Assembly (NCBI RefSeq): GCF_900110575.1
Contig: NZ_FOEF01000001.1
Location: forward strand, 620,001 to 684,000
Direction of reading: 5' to 3'
DNA: 64,000 nt
From: Amycolatopsis saalfeldensis
GTDB taxonomy: Bacteria > Actinomycetota > Actinomycetes > Mycobacteriales > Pseudonocardiaceae
Shown: positions 9,004 through 17,265 of the stretch, in pieces
How the letters are laid out: every line of letters starts with the position of its first letter
How positions within the stretch are numbered: position 1 is the first letter of the stretch
Notes under the pieces: model-generated
What the model was told of the DNA's origin: nothing
The model's input: only the letters and a program-made list of their open reading frames with translations
Databases searched by the model: none
Made by a program: the position numbers and the translations under genes

Positions 9004-9025
9004 GTGAACGTTCCGCGGTGTTCAC
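9004..9025. promoter_or_regulatory. Inverted repeat just upstream of the XRE-type regulator
   Basis: GTGAAC (9004-9009) and GTTCAC (9020-9025), a perfect 6-bp inverted repeat ending 37 bases before the start codon. Half-sites of the GTTC/GAAC type also occur at 8911-8940. Possible autoregulatory site. Confidence 0.35.
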
Positions 9026-9062
9026 GCCCAGCGCAGACACTGGTCGGGTGAAGGGACAAGCG

Positions 9063-10055
9063 GTGGTACAAGACAGGGAAGGTCCGCTGATCATCGAACC
9101 TGCCCGGCGGGGCACGAACGACCTGCCGACCGAGCTGGCCGACGCGCTGCGGACCGGTGAATTCCACCAGGTGCTGCGGCTCGCCATCGGCCACCGGGGC
9201 CTGTCACTGGCCCGGCTGCGGGCCCACCTCGCGCTCCGGGGTGTCCAAATCGGACAGTCGACGCTGAGCTACTGGCAGCGCGGGCTGCGGCAGCCCGAAG
9301 TGCCCAAGGCGCTGCCGGCCGTCCGCGCGCTGGAATCGGTGCTGCAGCTGCCCGCCGACTCGCTGGTGGTGCTGATCGGCCCGCGCTCGGCGCGCCCGCG
9401 CGGGCACCAGGCCGCGGTGTCCTTCTACGACCTGCGCTCGGGCGACGTGGGCTCGATCGTCGACAAGCTGCTCACCGATCTGGGCGTGCTGCCCTCGGCC
9501 AGCCACTCGAACGCCGACCTGGAACTACTTTCGGTGCACGACACCATCACGCTCGACGCCGAACGGCGGCAGGTGAGCATCCGGACGCGCCTCGTCGTGC
9601 GCGCGCGGCGGCACGGCCCGGACCGCTACGTGACCGTGTACAGCGGCGACCCGGGCTGCCGCATCGACGACGTCGAGATCATCACCGCGGAAGGCTGCCG
9701 CGTCGGCCGCATCCGGCGTCACCCCGGCGGCGAGATCATGGCGACCGAACTGCTCTTCGACCGCAAGCTCGGCGAGGGCGACGTCCACGTCTTCTGCTTC
9801 GAGATGCGCGACGACTCGGGCGCGGTGTGCCCCGGCTACTACCGCATGCTGCGCGACCAGTGCTCCAGTTACCTGCTGCAGATGCAGTTCGCGGCCGAGG
9901 CGCTGCCCGCCCGCTGCACCCGCGAAATCCGCGCCCGCGACGACGCCATCCCCGTCGAAACCGAGGAACTCCCCTGCGACACGGGCGGCGTGACCAGCGG
10001 CTACTTCCGCGACCCGGGGCCGGGTTTGGCCGGGATCGCCGTGGAGTGGAACTGA
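9063..10055 (+). CDS. XRE-like helix-turn-helix protein with unknown C-terminal domain
   Basis: 330 residues from the GTG at 9063, chosen because AAGGGA at 9051-9056 sits 6 bases upstream; in-frame GTGs at 9018 and 9048 lack such a site. A helix-turn-helix-like region spans about residues 44-85 (LRAHLALRG, STLSYWQRG-LRQPEVPKALP). The rest (about 110-330) has regularly alternating hydrophobic residues and could be a ligand or beta-rich domain. It is a DNA-binding protein by sequence; the target is unknown. Its last nine codons (to the base before the stop) are copied 288 bp downstream as a 26-bp direct repeat. Confidence 0.75.
   Translation: MVQDREGPLIIEPARRGTNDLPTELADALRTGEFHQVLRLAIGHRGLSLARLRAHLALRGVQIGQSTLSYWQRGLRQPEVPKALPAVRALESVLQLPADSLVVLIGPRSARPRGHQAAVSFYDLRSGDVGSIVDKLLTDLGVLPSASHSNADLELLSVHDTITLDAERRQVSIRTRLVVRARRHGPDRYVTVYSGDPGCRIDDVEIITAEGCRVGRIRRHPGGEIMATELLFDRKLGEGDVHVFCFEMRDDSGAVCPGYYRMLRDQCSSYLLQMQFAAEALPARCTREIRARDDAIPVETEELPCDTGGVTSGYFRDPGPGLAGIAVEWN
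10027..10052 (+). repeat. 26-bp direct repeat, copy 1 (3' end of the XRE-type gene)
   Basis: Ends on the base before the stop codon. It matches 10315-10340 at 24 of 26 positions, the last 17 being identical (TCGCCGTGGAGTGGAAC). Confidence 0.85.
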
Positions 10056-10282
10056 AGCCGTTGGCGAGCGTCCAGCGTGCGCAGCGGGTAGTTCTCCATC
10101 ACGAGCCACTTCGCCGGGAGGAAGATCCGTTGCGGCCGGAACGGGATGAGCACCACCGGTCCTTCCTGTGATGCCATCCAGTCGAAATGGTCAAGGACGA
10201 CCGAGGCGTCCGGGATCCGGCCGGTCCGTTTGGCCGCGGTCACGGCGCTGGCCAGCTCGATCCGGGCGAGTTCGCTGCTCAT
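10053..10282 (-). pseudogene. Truncated VapC-like PIN-domain toxin
   Basis: The frame from the ATG at 10282 begins SSELARIELASAV and continues to LPAKWLVM-N-YPLRTLDARQ, which reads like the middle of a VapC/PIN ribonuclease. The N-terminal part with the first catalytic Asp is missing. HAALRKLVLES, in another frame just upstream (about 10285-10320), looks like its displaced remnant. The C-terminus stops at the 26-bp repeat; beyond it the frame reads antisense to the XRE-type gene. An intact antitoxin lies upstream. Family assignment comes from motif memory only. Confidence 0.5.
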
Positions 10283-10314
10283 CACTCTCGAGCACGAGCT
10301 TCCGCAAGGCCGCA

Positions 10315-10340
10315 TGGCCAGGCTCGCCGTGGAGTGGAAC
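10315..10340 (+). repeat. 26-bp direct repeat, copy 2
   Basis: Second copy of 10027-10052 with two mismatches. Together they bracket the toxin fragment (10053-10314), like the footprint of an insertion or illegitimate recombination event. Confidence 0.85.
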
Positions 10341-10409
10341 CGAGGTCACGGCCCTTTCCACCGGCGGCCCGGCCGACCTGATTCCCGCCGACCCCGGGTC
10401 GCCCGGGTG

Positions 10410-10586
10410 TCAGGGCCGGTCGAAGCCGTCGGTCTCCGGCTGCCGCTGGGCAGCTCCTTGCGGCCGGTCGGCAAGGGCTTGCAGGACCTCGAGGACCAGG
10501 GCGTTCACGCTGCACCCATCGGTCTTGGCCTTCGCCTTCAGCTGCGCGTGCAGGTCGTCGTCGATCCGGGTCATCAGCCGCTTCAT
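10410..10586 (-). CDS. Ribbon-helix-helix antitoxin-like protein
   Basis: 58 residues from the ATG at 10586. MKRLMTRIDDDLHAQLKAKA followed by SVNALVLEVLQALAD is the beta-strand/helix/helix pattern of FitA/VapB/CopG antitoxins ("IDD-LH--LK-KA---G-SVNALV"). The tail (about residues 42-58) is polar. It should be co-transcribed with a downstream toxin, but only a broken PIN fragment follows, so it is an orphan. It lies between the XRE-type gene and ahcY. Confidence 0.7.
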   Translation of the reverse strand: MKRLMTRIDDDLHAQLKAKAKTDGCSVNALVLEVLQALADRPQGAAQRQPETDGFDRP

Positions 10587-10611
10587 GCCGCCATGATCAC
10601 CGTTGGCAAAT

Positions 10612-10660
10612 GCAGGCGAAAGGCCGCCCCGGACACCATTCAGGGCGGCCTTTCACCTGC
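10612..10660 (-). terminator. ahcY terminator
   Basis: GAAAGGCCGCCC (10618-10629) pairs perfectly with GGGCGGCCTTTC (10643-10654). The outer GCAGG/CCTGC (10612-10616/10656-10660) extends the stem. It lies just 3' of the ahcY stop on the minus strand. Confidence 0.75.
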
Positions 10661-10675
10661 GAATCACCGGGGAGA

Positions 10676-12148
10676 TCAGTACCGGTAGTGCTCCGACTTG
10701 AACGGGCCCTCGACGTCCACGTCGATGTACTCCGCCTGCTCCTTGCTGAGCTTGGTCAGCTCGCCGCCGAGGGCGTCGAGGTGGATGCGGGCGACCTTCT
10801 CGTCCAGCTTCTTCGGGAGGCGGAAGACCTCCTTGTCGTACTCCTCGTGCTTGGTGAACAGCTCGATCTGCGCGATCACCTGGTTCGAGAAGCTGTTCGA
10901 CATCACGAACGACGGGTGGCCGGTCGCGTTGCCGAGGTTCAGCAGCCGGCCCTCGGACAGCACCAGGATGGTGTTGCCGTTCGGGAACACCCACTCGTCG
11001 ACCTGCGGCTTGATGTTCACCCGCCGGATGCCCGGGTAGCGCGCCAGCCCGGCCATGTCCAGCTCGTTGTCGAAGTGGCCGATGTTGCCCAGGATCGCCT
11101 GGTGCTTCATCTGCGCCATGTGCTCGACCATCACCACGTTCTTGTTGCCGGTGGTGGTGATCACGAGGTCGGCCTCGCCGAGCACGTTCTCCAGCCGCTT
11201 GACCTGGTAGCCGTCCATCGCGGCCTGCAGGGCGCAGATCGGGTCGATCTCGGTGATGATCACGCGCGCGCCCTGGCCGCGCAGGGACTCCGCGGCGCCC
11301 TTGCCGACGTCGCCGTACCCGCAGACCACGGCGACCTTGCCGCCGATCAGCACGTCGGTGCCGCGGTTGATGCCGTCGATCAGGGAGTGGCGGATGCCGT
11401 AGCGGTTGTCGAACTTCGACTTCGTGACCGCGTCGTTGACGTTGATCGCCGGGAAGAGCAGCTCACCCGCGGCCGCGAGCTGGTACAGCCGCAGCACGCC
11501 GGTGGTGGTCTCCTCGGTGACGCCGCGGATCCCCGCGCCGACGGTGGTCCACTTCGAGTTGTCGGCCGCGGTGGAGGCGCGCAGCAGCTCCAGGAAGACC
11601 TTCCACTCGTCGGGGTCGTTGTCGTCGGTGGACGGCACCGCGCCGGCCTTCTCGAACTCCGTGCCCTTGTGCACGAGCATGGTGGCGTCGCCGCCGTCGT
11701 CGAGGATCATGTTCGGGCCTTCGCCGTCCCAGGTGAGCATCTTCTCGGTGCACCACCAGTACTCCTCCAGCGACTCGCCCTTCCAGGCGAACACCGGCAC
11801 GCCCTTGGGCTCCTCGGGGGTGCCGTGCGGGCCGACGACCACGGCGGCGGCCGCGTGGTCCTGGGTGGAGAAGATGTTGCAGGAGGCCCAGCGGACCTCG
11901 GCGCCGAGCGCGACCAGCGTCTCGATCAGCACGGCGGTCTGGACGGTCATGTGCAGCGACCCGGAGATCCGCGCGCCCCGCAGCGGGTAGACCTCGGCGT
12001 ACTCCCGGCGGAACGCCATCAGGCCCGGCATCTCGTGCTCGGCCAGGCGGATCTCCTTGCGGCCGAACTCGGCGGCTTCGAGGTCGGCGACGGCGAACTC
12101 GATGCCGCCCCGGGTGTCGTGCCGCTTGGCAACGCTTTCGGGGGTCAT
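10676..12148 (-). CDS. ahcY: Adenosylhomocysteinase (SAH hydrolase)
   Basis: Hydrolyses S-adenosylhomocysteine to adenosine and homocysteine in the activated methyl cycle; cytosolic homotetramer. 490 residues. The NAD-binding motif [10 protein letters not shown], the substrate-binding [14 protein letters not shown] segment and the C-terminal KSEHYRY are all present. It has the mycobacterial-length insertion ([17 protein letters not shown]). The start at 12148 is supported by TTGGAGGA upstream and by alignment with the family N-terminus. It keeps its mycobacterial neighbourhood (upstream of tmk-mtrA). Confidence 0.97.
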   Translation of the reverse strand: MTPESVAKRHDTRGGIEFAVADLEAAEFGRKEIRLAEHEMPGLMAFRREYAEVYPLRGARISGSLHMTVQTAVLIETLVALGAEVRWASCNIFSTQDHAAAAVVVGPHGTPEEPKGVPVFAWKGESLEEYWWCTEKMLTWDGEGPNMILDDGGDATMLVHKGTEFEKAGAVPSTDDNDPDEWKVFLELLRASTAADNSKWTTVGAGIRGVTEETTTGVLRLYQLAAAGELLFPAINVNDAVTKSKFDNRYGIRHSLIDGINRGTDVLIGGKVAVVCGYGDVGKGAAESLRGQGARVIITEIDPICALQAAMDGYQVKRLENVLGEADLVITTTGNKNVVMVEHMAQMKHQAILGNIGHFDNELDMAGLARYPGIRRVNIKPQVDEWVFPNGNTILVLSEGRLLNLGNATGHPSFVMSNSFSNQVIAQIELFTKHEEYDKEVFRLPKKLDEKVARIHLDALGGELTKLSKEQAEYIDVDVEGPFKSEHYRY

Positions 12149-12234
12149 AGTGCGGTTCCTCCAAGGATTGATGGCACCTGAACAGTACCGTTGTCGGCTC
12201 GACACCCACACGATCGGATTAGGAGACCCTTACC

Positions 12235-14517
12235 GTGCCCGCCCCACTGCCCGGCCCAGACACCCGCATCGTCGAGCTCAGGGTGGCCGGACTCGCGGGC
12301 ACTCAGGGCGAAACCCTGCTCGACGCGGTCTCGACGGTGGATGTCGCGGGTGACGGGATCGGCCGGGTGGTGCGCCCGGCGGACCGGCTGCGGCGCCCGG
12401 CCCCGGGGCCGGTGGTGCCCGCACTGGGCCGGTCCATCCCGCGCACGCTCGAAGGATACCTGTGGAGCCGGATGACCTCCGGGACTGCCGCGAAGGCCAC
12501 CTGGGCGCTGCTCTTCCCGTTCTCACTGGCCAATGTCGCGTTCTGGATGCTGCCGCCGGTGCGGCGCGCCCGCTGGCTCGGCGGCCTGTGCCGCGGGCTG
12601 CTGCGCGTGGCGTCGGTGCTGCTCACGATGCTGCTGCTCGGCCAGATCGCGGCGACCGCGCTCGACCTGTTCGCGACGCAGTGCCTGGCGCCGGGCACCG
12701 GCTGCCTGCCGTGGGTCCCGTCGGGGCTGCGGGGTTCGGCGCCGCGGCTGGCCGTCGGCGGGGTGCCGCTGCTGCTGGTGATCTTCGTCCTGCACCGGAT
12801 CTCGTCGGCGAACTGGCAGGTGCACGCCCCCGAATCCCGCAAGCGCTCGTCGCCGATGCAGCTGCGCGCGGACCCGGAAGCGCCGGGCATGTCGGCGACG
12901 CACACGGTCGCGGCGCTCGCGTGCGTCTCGCTGCTGCTGCTCGGCGGGCCGTTCCGGGTGCCGTCCGGGATCCTCGACCTGATCGCCTGGATCTGCGTGC
13001 TGGCACTGGTGCTCACGGTGATCGTGGGCGCCGCCGTCGGCAGCGACCCCGGCCGGATCGCGCGGCGCAGCCTGATCACCTTCGCCACGCTGCTGTTCAT
13101 CGCGGCGGCGGTGCTGGCCGCGCCGCTCCCGGCGCGCGGCGGGCTGCCGGGCACCGACGCGACCGTCGAAGGCCTCGGCGGCGCACTGCTCGTCGTCACG
13201 GTGTTGTTCGCGCTCGCGCTGGTGCCGGCCGCGCTGCTGGCCCGGCCGCTGTGGAAGAAGCGGCCGCACCGGCTGCGCCCGTGGCTCGGCGGCTGGGCCG
13301 CGGCGCCGGTGCTGGCCCTCGCCGGCTTGCTGGGCGGCGGTTTCGGCGCGGGGCTGGCGGTCGCCGTCCGGCGCCTGCTCGGCACCGGAGGGCTGCGGCT
13401 GCCCACGACGTACGACCTGATCACGGTCCTCTGGGGCGCCGGGCTCGCGCTGATCGTGGTGCTGGGCACCACCGGGTTCGCGATCGCGGTGCCGCTGCGC
13501 CGGTGGCGGCGCGGCATCCCGGCGATCGTCGAGCTGATGGAGCACGACCTCAAGCAGGAGACCGACGCCGCGCGGGCCTGGGCCCGGTCGGCCTGGGAAC
13601 GACGGCACCTGCACCACCTGGTGCTGATCGTGGCGCTGGCCCTGTCCGCAGGTGGCGCGGCGCTGCTCGTGGTGCGGTTCGGCTTCAACACCCGGCCGGG
13701 CTGGTTCACGCCGGTCGCGGCCGTCGGAGTTTTCGCGCTCGGCGGCCTCGCCGCGGGACTCGTGCGCGTCGTCTACTCCGCCGCGCGGGCGCCACAACGC
13801 GGGCGGCACCTCGGCGCACTGTCGGACCTCGTCTCGTTCTGGCCGCGCGCGGCGCACCCGACCGTGCCGCCGTGTTACGCGCTGAAGGTCGTGCCGGAGC
13901 TGGCCGAACGCGTCAAGGAGCACCTCGCCGAGCCGGGCACGCGGGTGGTGCTGGCCGGGCTGAACCTGGGCAGCCTGCTCACCGTGCTCACGGCCGCGCG
14001 GCTGATGGCGGAGCTGCCGGAGGACGAGCGCGAACGCGTCGGCCTGCTGACCGCGGGCTCACCGCTGCAATGGGGCTACCAGCGGGCGTTCCCCGCGATG
14101 CTGCCGGAGGAATCACTGGCCGGATTGTTCGGTGATCTCGACGGCCGCTGGCGCGCGCTCTGCCGTGGCACGGACATCTTCGGCGGCGGTGTGACCACCT
14201 GGCGGCACAAGGTTTCCGGCCGCCACCTGATCGGCGACGGCTACCTGCCGGCCGGCGGCTCGGGCCCGCTCGAGACGACGTCGGAGCCCTCCGGCGTGCT
14301 CGTGCTGGGCGGCGACCACTGGCTGCCCGACCCGTTGCGCGGGCCGGACGGCCGGACCCGGTGGGCGCCGGGAGTGCTCAAGCACGCGGACTACGTCGCC
14401 GACCCGGAGTGGGACCACGCCGTCGCGATGGCCGCGGGCCTCGGCCGGCCGAGCACCTGGGCGTCCCGGCACGGCGAGCAGGGCTCGTTGTTCGGCGACC
14501 TGCCGCGACCACGCTGA
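12235..14517 (+). CDS. Large membrane protein with a degenerate alpha/beta-hydrolase-like domain
   Basis: 760 residues from the GTG at 12235, divergent from ahcY. Roughly eight to ten transmembrane helices span residues 85-520 (for example around 90-110, 125-145, 220-300, 345-375, 395-420, 460-510). The C-terminal cytoplasmic part (about 545-740) resembles the lipase-like domain of actinobacterial membrane proteins: VVLAGLNLGSLL occupies the GHSQGS nucleophile elbow, followed by LLTAGSPLQWGYQRAFP and a TD-I-GGG segment. The nucleophile Ser is Asn577 and the preceding His is Leu576, so the site looks non-catalytic. Function unknown. Confidence 0.75.
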   Translation: MPAPLPGPDTRIVELRVAGLAGTQGETLLDAVSTVDVAGDGIGRVVRPADRLRRPAPGPVVPALGRSIPRTLEGYLWSRMTSGTAAKATWALLFPFSLANVAFWMLPPVRRARWLGGLCRGLLRVASVLLTMLLLGQIAATALDLFATQCLAPGTGCLPWVPSGLRGSAPRLAVGGVPLLLVIFVLHRISSANWQVHAPESRKRSSPMQLRADPEAPGMSATHTVAALACVSLLLLGGPFRVPSGILDLIAWICVLALVLTVIVGAAVGSDPGRIARRSLITFATLLFIAAAVLAAPLPARGGLPGTDATVEGLGGALLVVTVLFALALVPAALLARPLWKKRPHRLRPWLGGWAAAPVLALAGLLGGGFGAGLAVAVRRLLGTGGLRLPTTYDLITVLWGAGLALIVVLGTTGFAIAVPLRRWRRGIPAIVELMEHDLKQETDAARAWARSAWERRHLHHLVLIVALALSAGGAALLVVRFGFNTRPGWFTPVAAVGVFALGGLAAGLVRVVYSAARAPQRGRHLGALSDLVSFWPRAAHPTVPPCYALKVVPELAERVKEHLAEPGTRVVLAGLNLGSLLTVLTAARLMAELPEDERERVGLLTAGSPLQWGYQRAFPAMLPEESLAGLFGDLDGRWRALCRGTDIFGGGVTTWRHKVSGRHLIGDGYLPAGGSGPLETTSEPSGVLVLGGDHWLPDPLRGPDGRTRWAPGVLKHADYVADPEWDHAVAMAAGLGRPSTWASRHGEQGSLFGDLPRPR

Positions 14518-14534
14518 AACCCTTGTCCCATAAC

Positions 14535-14576
14535 GGAAAGGGGGATCTCCGCTCGTGGGCGGAGATCCCCCTTTCC
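14535..14576. terminator. Bidirectional terminator between convergent genes
   Basis: Perfect 18-bp stem (14535-14552 with 14559-14576) and 6-nt loop TCGTGG. The arms carry AAAG/CTTT so either strand has a short T-run. It separates the plus-strand membrane protein gene from the minus-strand sortase-substrate gene. Confidence 0.9.
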
Positions 14577-14592
14577 GGGAACCCGTTCTACG

Positions 14593-15285
14593 TCAGTTGG
14601 TGCCGCGGCGGCGCAGCTTCAGCAGCGCCAGCAGACCGCCGCCCAGCACCAGCAGCAGGCCGCCGGTCCAGACCAGCCACATGTTGTCGAAACCGGTGTT
14701 GGCGAGGCCGCCGCCGGTGCCGCTCTCGTTGCCGGCCGGCACGGCAGCCGGGGCGGTGCTGCTGGTCGGCGTCGCGGTCTCGGCCGGAGCCGAGGTCGGG
14801 GCCGCGGTCGGCGTGCCGGACGGCTGCGACGGCTTGGTCGGCTCGGTCGTCGGCGCCTTCTCGGTGCCGCAGGCGAACCAGTGGTCGACCTTCGGCTGGC
14901 TGTGGTCGAAGCTGAACGGCGCGATCAGGTCGTTCCAGGGCAGGTCCTTGCCCAGGCCCTTCTTGCCCGGCACGTACACCGCGTGGCCGTCGTCGCCGCC
15001 GACGACGACGATCGCCTCGACCGTGACGCCTTCCTTGACGCCGGTGATGCTCACGGACTTGCTCTTCGGACCACCGGTGAAGGTGAAGTCACCCTGGTCG
15101 AGCGTCTTGCCGCTGACGCCGCGGACGTCGGAGCACTTGGTGACGTCGGTGCCCGGGGTGGGGTTCGCGCGGCCGTCGCCCGACGTGCACGCGAGGGCGG
15201 ACGTCGCCGACCCGAGCAGGGCGAGACCGGCCACGGCGGCGATGGTCAGACCGGCGCGAACAGGTCGTCTGGACATGGTGGGCAT
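14593..15285 (-). CDS. Secreted cell-wall protein with LANTG sorting signal
   Basis: 230 residues from the ATG at 15285, preceded by AGGAGAG. The signal peptide is about residues 1-33 (RAGLTIAAVAGLALLGSATSALA), followed by an exported domain with Cys residues and a Thr/Pro/Ser/Ala-rich stalk (about 140-185). The C-terminus has the sorting signal LANTG, a hydrophobic helix (WTGGLLLVLGGGLLALL) and KLRRRG. LAxTG motifs are typical class E sortase substrates, so it is predicted to be covalently anchored to peptidoglycan. No sortase is in the window. Confidence 0.85.
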   Translation of the reverse strand: MPTMSRRPVRAGLTIAAVAGLALLGSATSALACTSGDGRANPTPGTDVTKCSDVRGVSGKTLDQGDFTFTGGPKSKSVSITGVKEGVTVEAIVVVGGDDGHAVYVPGKKGLGKDLPWNDLIAPFSFDHSQPKVDHWFACGTEKAPTTEPTKPSQPSGTPTAAPTSAPAETATPTSSTAPAAVPAGNESGTGGGLANTGFDNMWLVWTGGLLLVLGGGLLALLKLRRRGTN

Positions 15286-15622
15286 GAGGAACTCTCCTGT
15301 ACCGAACGGGGGACATCGAGCAAGATCTGTGCACCCTCTGTGGATTCCCCTGCCACTCACTGCGTGAATTACACCGGAGTGATTAACCCGTCAGAGGGAG
15401 TCAAGGCTCGGAAGGTATCGCATATGGGTCAGACGGTCACCCAGCGTCCGAGAGGCGATCCAAAGCGAGACGCGTCGGTTACCCTTCCGTGACAAATCTG
15501 CGCTTATGTCCCAAATCGGTTACCTCGGGCAACCTACTCGGCCCCCGGTGAATCCGCAGGTCAGGACGCGAAACGGCCCGCCGCCCCGAGGGGACGGCGG
15601 GCCGTGACGAGTGTGGTGACGG
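15286..15622. other. Intergenic region upstream of the sortase-substrate gene
   Basis: 337 bases without a gene. It holds the permease terminator (15573-15605) and the long 5' region of the cell-wall protein gene. TCGGTTACC occurs twice (15475-15483, 15516-15524), 41 bases apart, with CCGTGACA between. On the minus strand these are GGTAACCGA repeats, resembling GTAAC-type half-sites reported for MtrA in other actinobacteria; the link is conjectural. Confidence 0.3.
15573..15605 (-). terminator. Terminator of the amino acid permease gene
   Basis: ACGGCCCGCCG (15573-15583) pairs with CGGCGGGCCGT (15595-15605). The loop contains a further CCCC/GGGG pairing. Confidence 0.75.
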
Positions 15623-17182
15623 TCAGTCTTCCGGAACCCTCGGAGGGCCCTCGGGCTCGCCGGCGTGCGAAGCGCTGGGTGCCTCGCCCGCGGCCTGGCG
15701 CTTGCCCAGCAGCGAGTGCCTCCGGCTGTACGCGAAGTAGATCACCACGCCCACGACCATCCACACGATGAACCGCAGCCAGGTCAGCACGGTCAGGTTC
15801 AGCATCAGCCACAGGCAGGCCACGATCGCCAGCACTGGGATCACCGGCATCCACGGCACCCGGAACGCCCGCGGCAGGTCCGGGCGCGTGCGGCGCAGCA
15901 CCATCACGCCCGCCGAAACCAGGATGAACGCGAACAGCGTGCCGACGTTGACCATCTCCTCCAGCTTGTCGGCCGGGAAGAACGTCGCCGCGAGGGCGAC
16001 CAGGCCGCCGACCACCAGCGTCGCGCGCTTCGGGGTGCCGGTGCCGCCGGTCTTGGCCATGCCGCGCGGCATCAGGCCGTCACGCGACATCGCGAAGATG
16101 ATCCGGACCTGGCCGAGCATCAGCACCATGACCACCGTGGTGAGGCCGGCCAGCGCGCCGAACGAGATGATGTTCGCGGCCCAGTCGACGCCGTTGGCGG
16201 AGAACGCCGTGGCGAGGGTCTTGTGGCTGCCGTCGCCCGCCGAGGTCGCCAAGTCCTTGTAGGACACCATTCCGACGACCACGAGCGACACCGCGACGTA
16301 CAGGATCGTGACGATCGCCAGCGAGCCGAAGATGCCGCGTGGCACGGACTTCTGCGGGTTGCGCGTCTCCTCGGCGGTGGTGGCGACGATGTCGAAGCCG
16401 ATGAACGCGAAGAACACCAGCGAGGCGCCGGCCAGCAGCCCGAACACGCCGAACGAACTGCTCGCGCCGCCCGCGATGAGCGAGAACAGCGACTGGTCGA
16501 CGCCGGTCTCCGACGAGGCGGAGGCGCCCTGGCCGGGCGGGATGAACGGGGTGTAGTTCGCGCTCTTGATGTAGAAGATGCCGAGCACGATCACGAACAG
16601 CACCACGGCGACCTTGACGCCGGTGATCACCATCGAGAACCGCGAGGACAGCTTGGTCCCGATCACCAGCAGCGTGGTCAGCACGGCGACGAGGACGAAC
16701 GCGCCCCAGTCGACGGTCACGCCGCCGAGGTCGAACGTCGTCTTGGCGCCTTGGCCGAAGAGGTAGCCGAGCACCGTCTCGAGGTAGACCGACCAGCCCT
16801 TGGCCACCGCGGCGGCGCCGACGGCGAGCTCCAGGATCAGGTCCCAGCCGATGATCCACGCCACGAACTCGCCGAACGTGGCGTAGGAGAACGTGTACGC
16901 GCTGCCCGCGACCGGAACCGTGGAGGCGAACTCGGCGTAACACAGCGCGGCGAGCGCGCAGGCGATCGCCGCGAACACGAACGCGAGCGACACCGACGGG
17001 CCCGCGTAGTCACCGGCCGTGCGCGCGGTGAGCGTGAAAATGCCCGCGCCGATGACCACCGCGACGCCGAACACGGTCAGGTCCCAGGCACTCAGGTTTC
17101 TTCGGAGCTTCGTGTCCGGCTCATCGGTGTCCGCCATGGACTGCTCGATGGACTTCGTGCGCCACAAACCCGTCCCGGGCAA
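15623..17182 (-). CDS. APC-family cationic amino acid permease
   Basis: 519 residues with about twelve to fourteen hydrophobic helices and the APC signature GAGIFTLTA near residue 46. The GFDIVATTAEETRNPQKSVPRGI segment is typical of the CAT branch. It is predicted to be a proton-coupled or exchange transporter of amino acids. The TTG start at 17182 is supported by AGGAGG 6 bases upstream. A permease of this type also precedes manA in mycobacteria, so this is conserved synteny. Confidence 0.88.
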   Translation of the reverse strand: MPGTGLWRTKSIEQSMADTDEPDTKLRRNLSAWDLTVFGVAVVIGAGIFTLTARTAGDYAGPSVSLAFVFAAIACALAALCYAEFASTVPVAGSAYTFSYATFGEFVAWIIGWDLILELAVGAAAVAKGWSVYLETVLGYLFGQGAKTTFDLGGVTVDWGAFVLVAVLTTLLVIGTKLSSRFSMVITGVKVAVVLFVIVLGIFYIKSANYTPFIPPGQGASASSETGVDQSLFSLIAGGASSSFGVFGLLAGASLVFFAFIGFDIVATTAEETRNPQKSVPRGIFGSLAIVTILYVAVSLVVVGMVSYKDLATSAGDGSHKTLATAFSANGVDWAANIISFGALAGLTTVVMVLMLGQVRIIFAMSRDGLMPRGMAKTGGTGTPKRATLVVGGLVALAATFFPADKLEEMVNVGTLFAFILVSAGVMVLRRTRPDLPRAFRVPWMPVIPVLAIVACLWLMLNLTVLTWLRFIVWMVVGVVIYFAYSRRHSLLGKRQAAGEAPSASHAGEPEGPPRVPED

Positions 17183-17265
17183 CGTGAACCTCCTGCGGTG
17201 ACCTGCGTGAATCGGGGTGGATCACCCTATCGCGTCAAACCCGGCACGGCCTACCGGAGTCACCG

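Noticed and set aside
10001..10315. Intact 104-residue gene at the toxin fragment
   Set aside because: The last part is antisense to the XRE-type gene and the repeat; the PIN N-terminus is absent, so it is treated as a pseudogene.
12149..12234. SAH or SAM riboswitch upstream of ahcY
   Set aside because: The 86-base gap lacks the conserved core of either class; it reads as an ordinary divergent promoter region.
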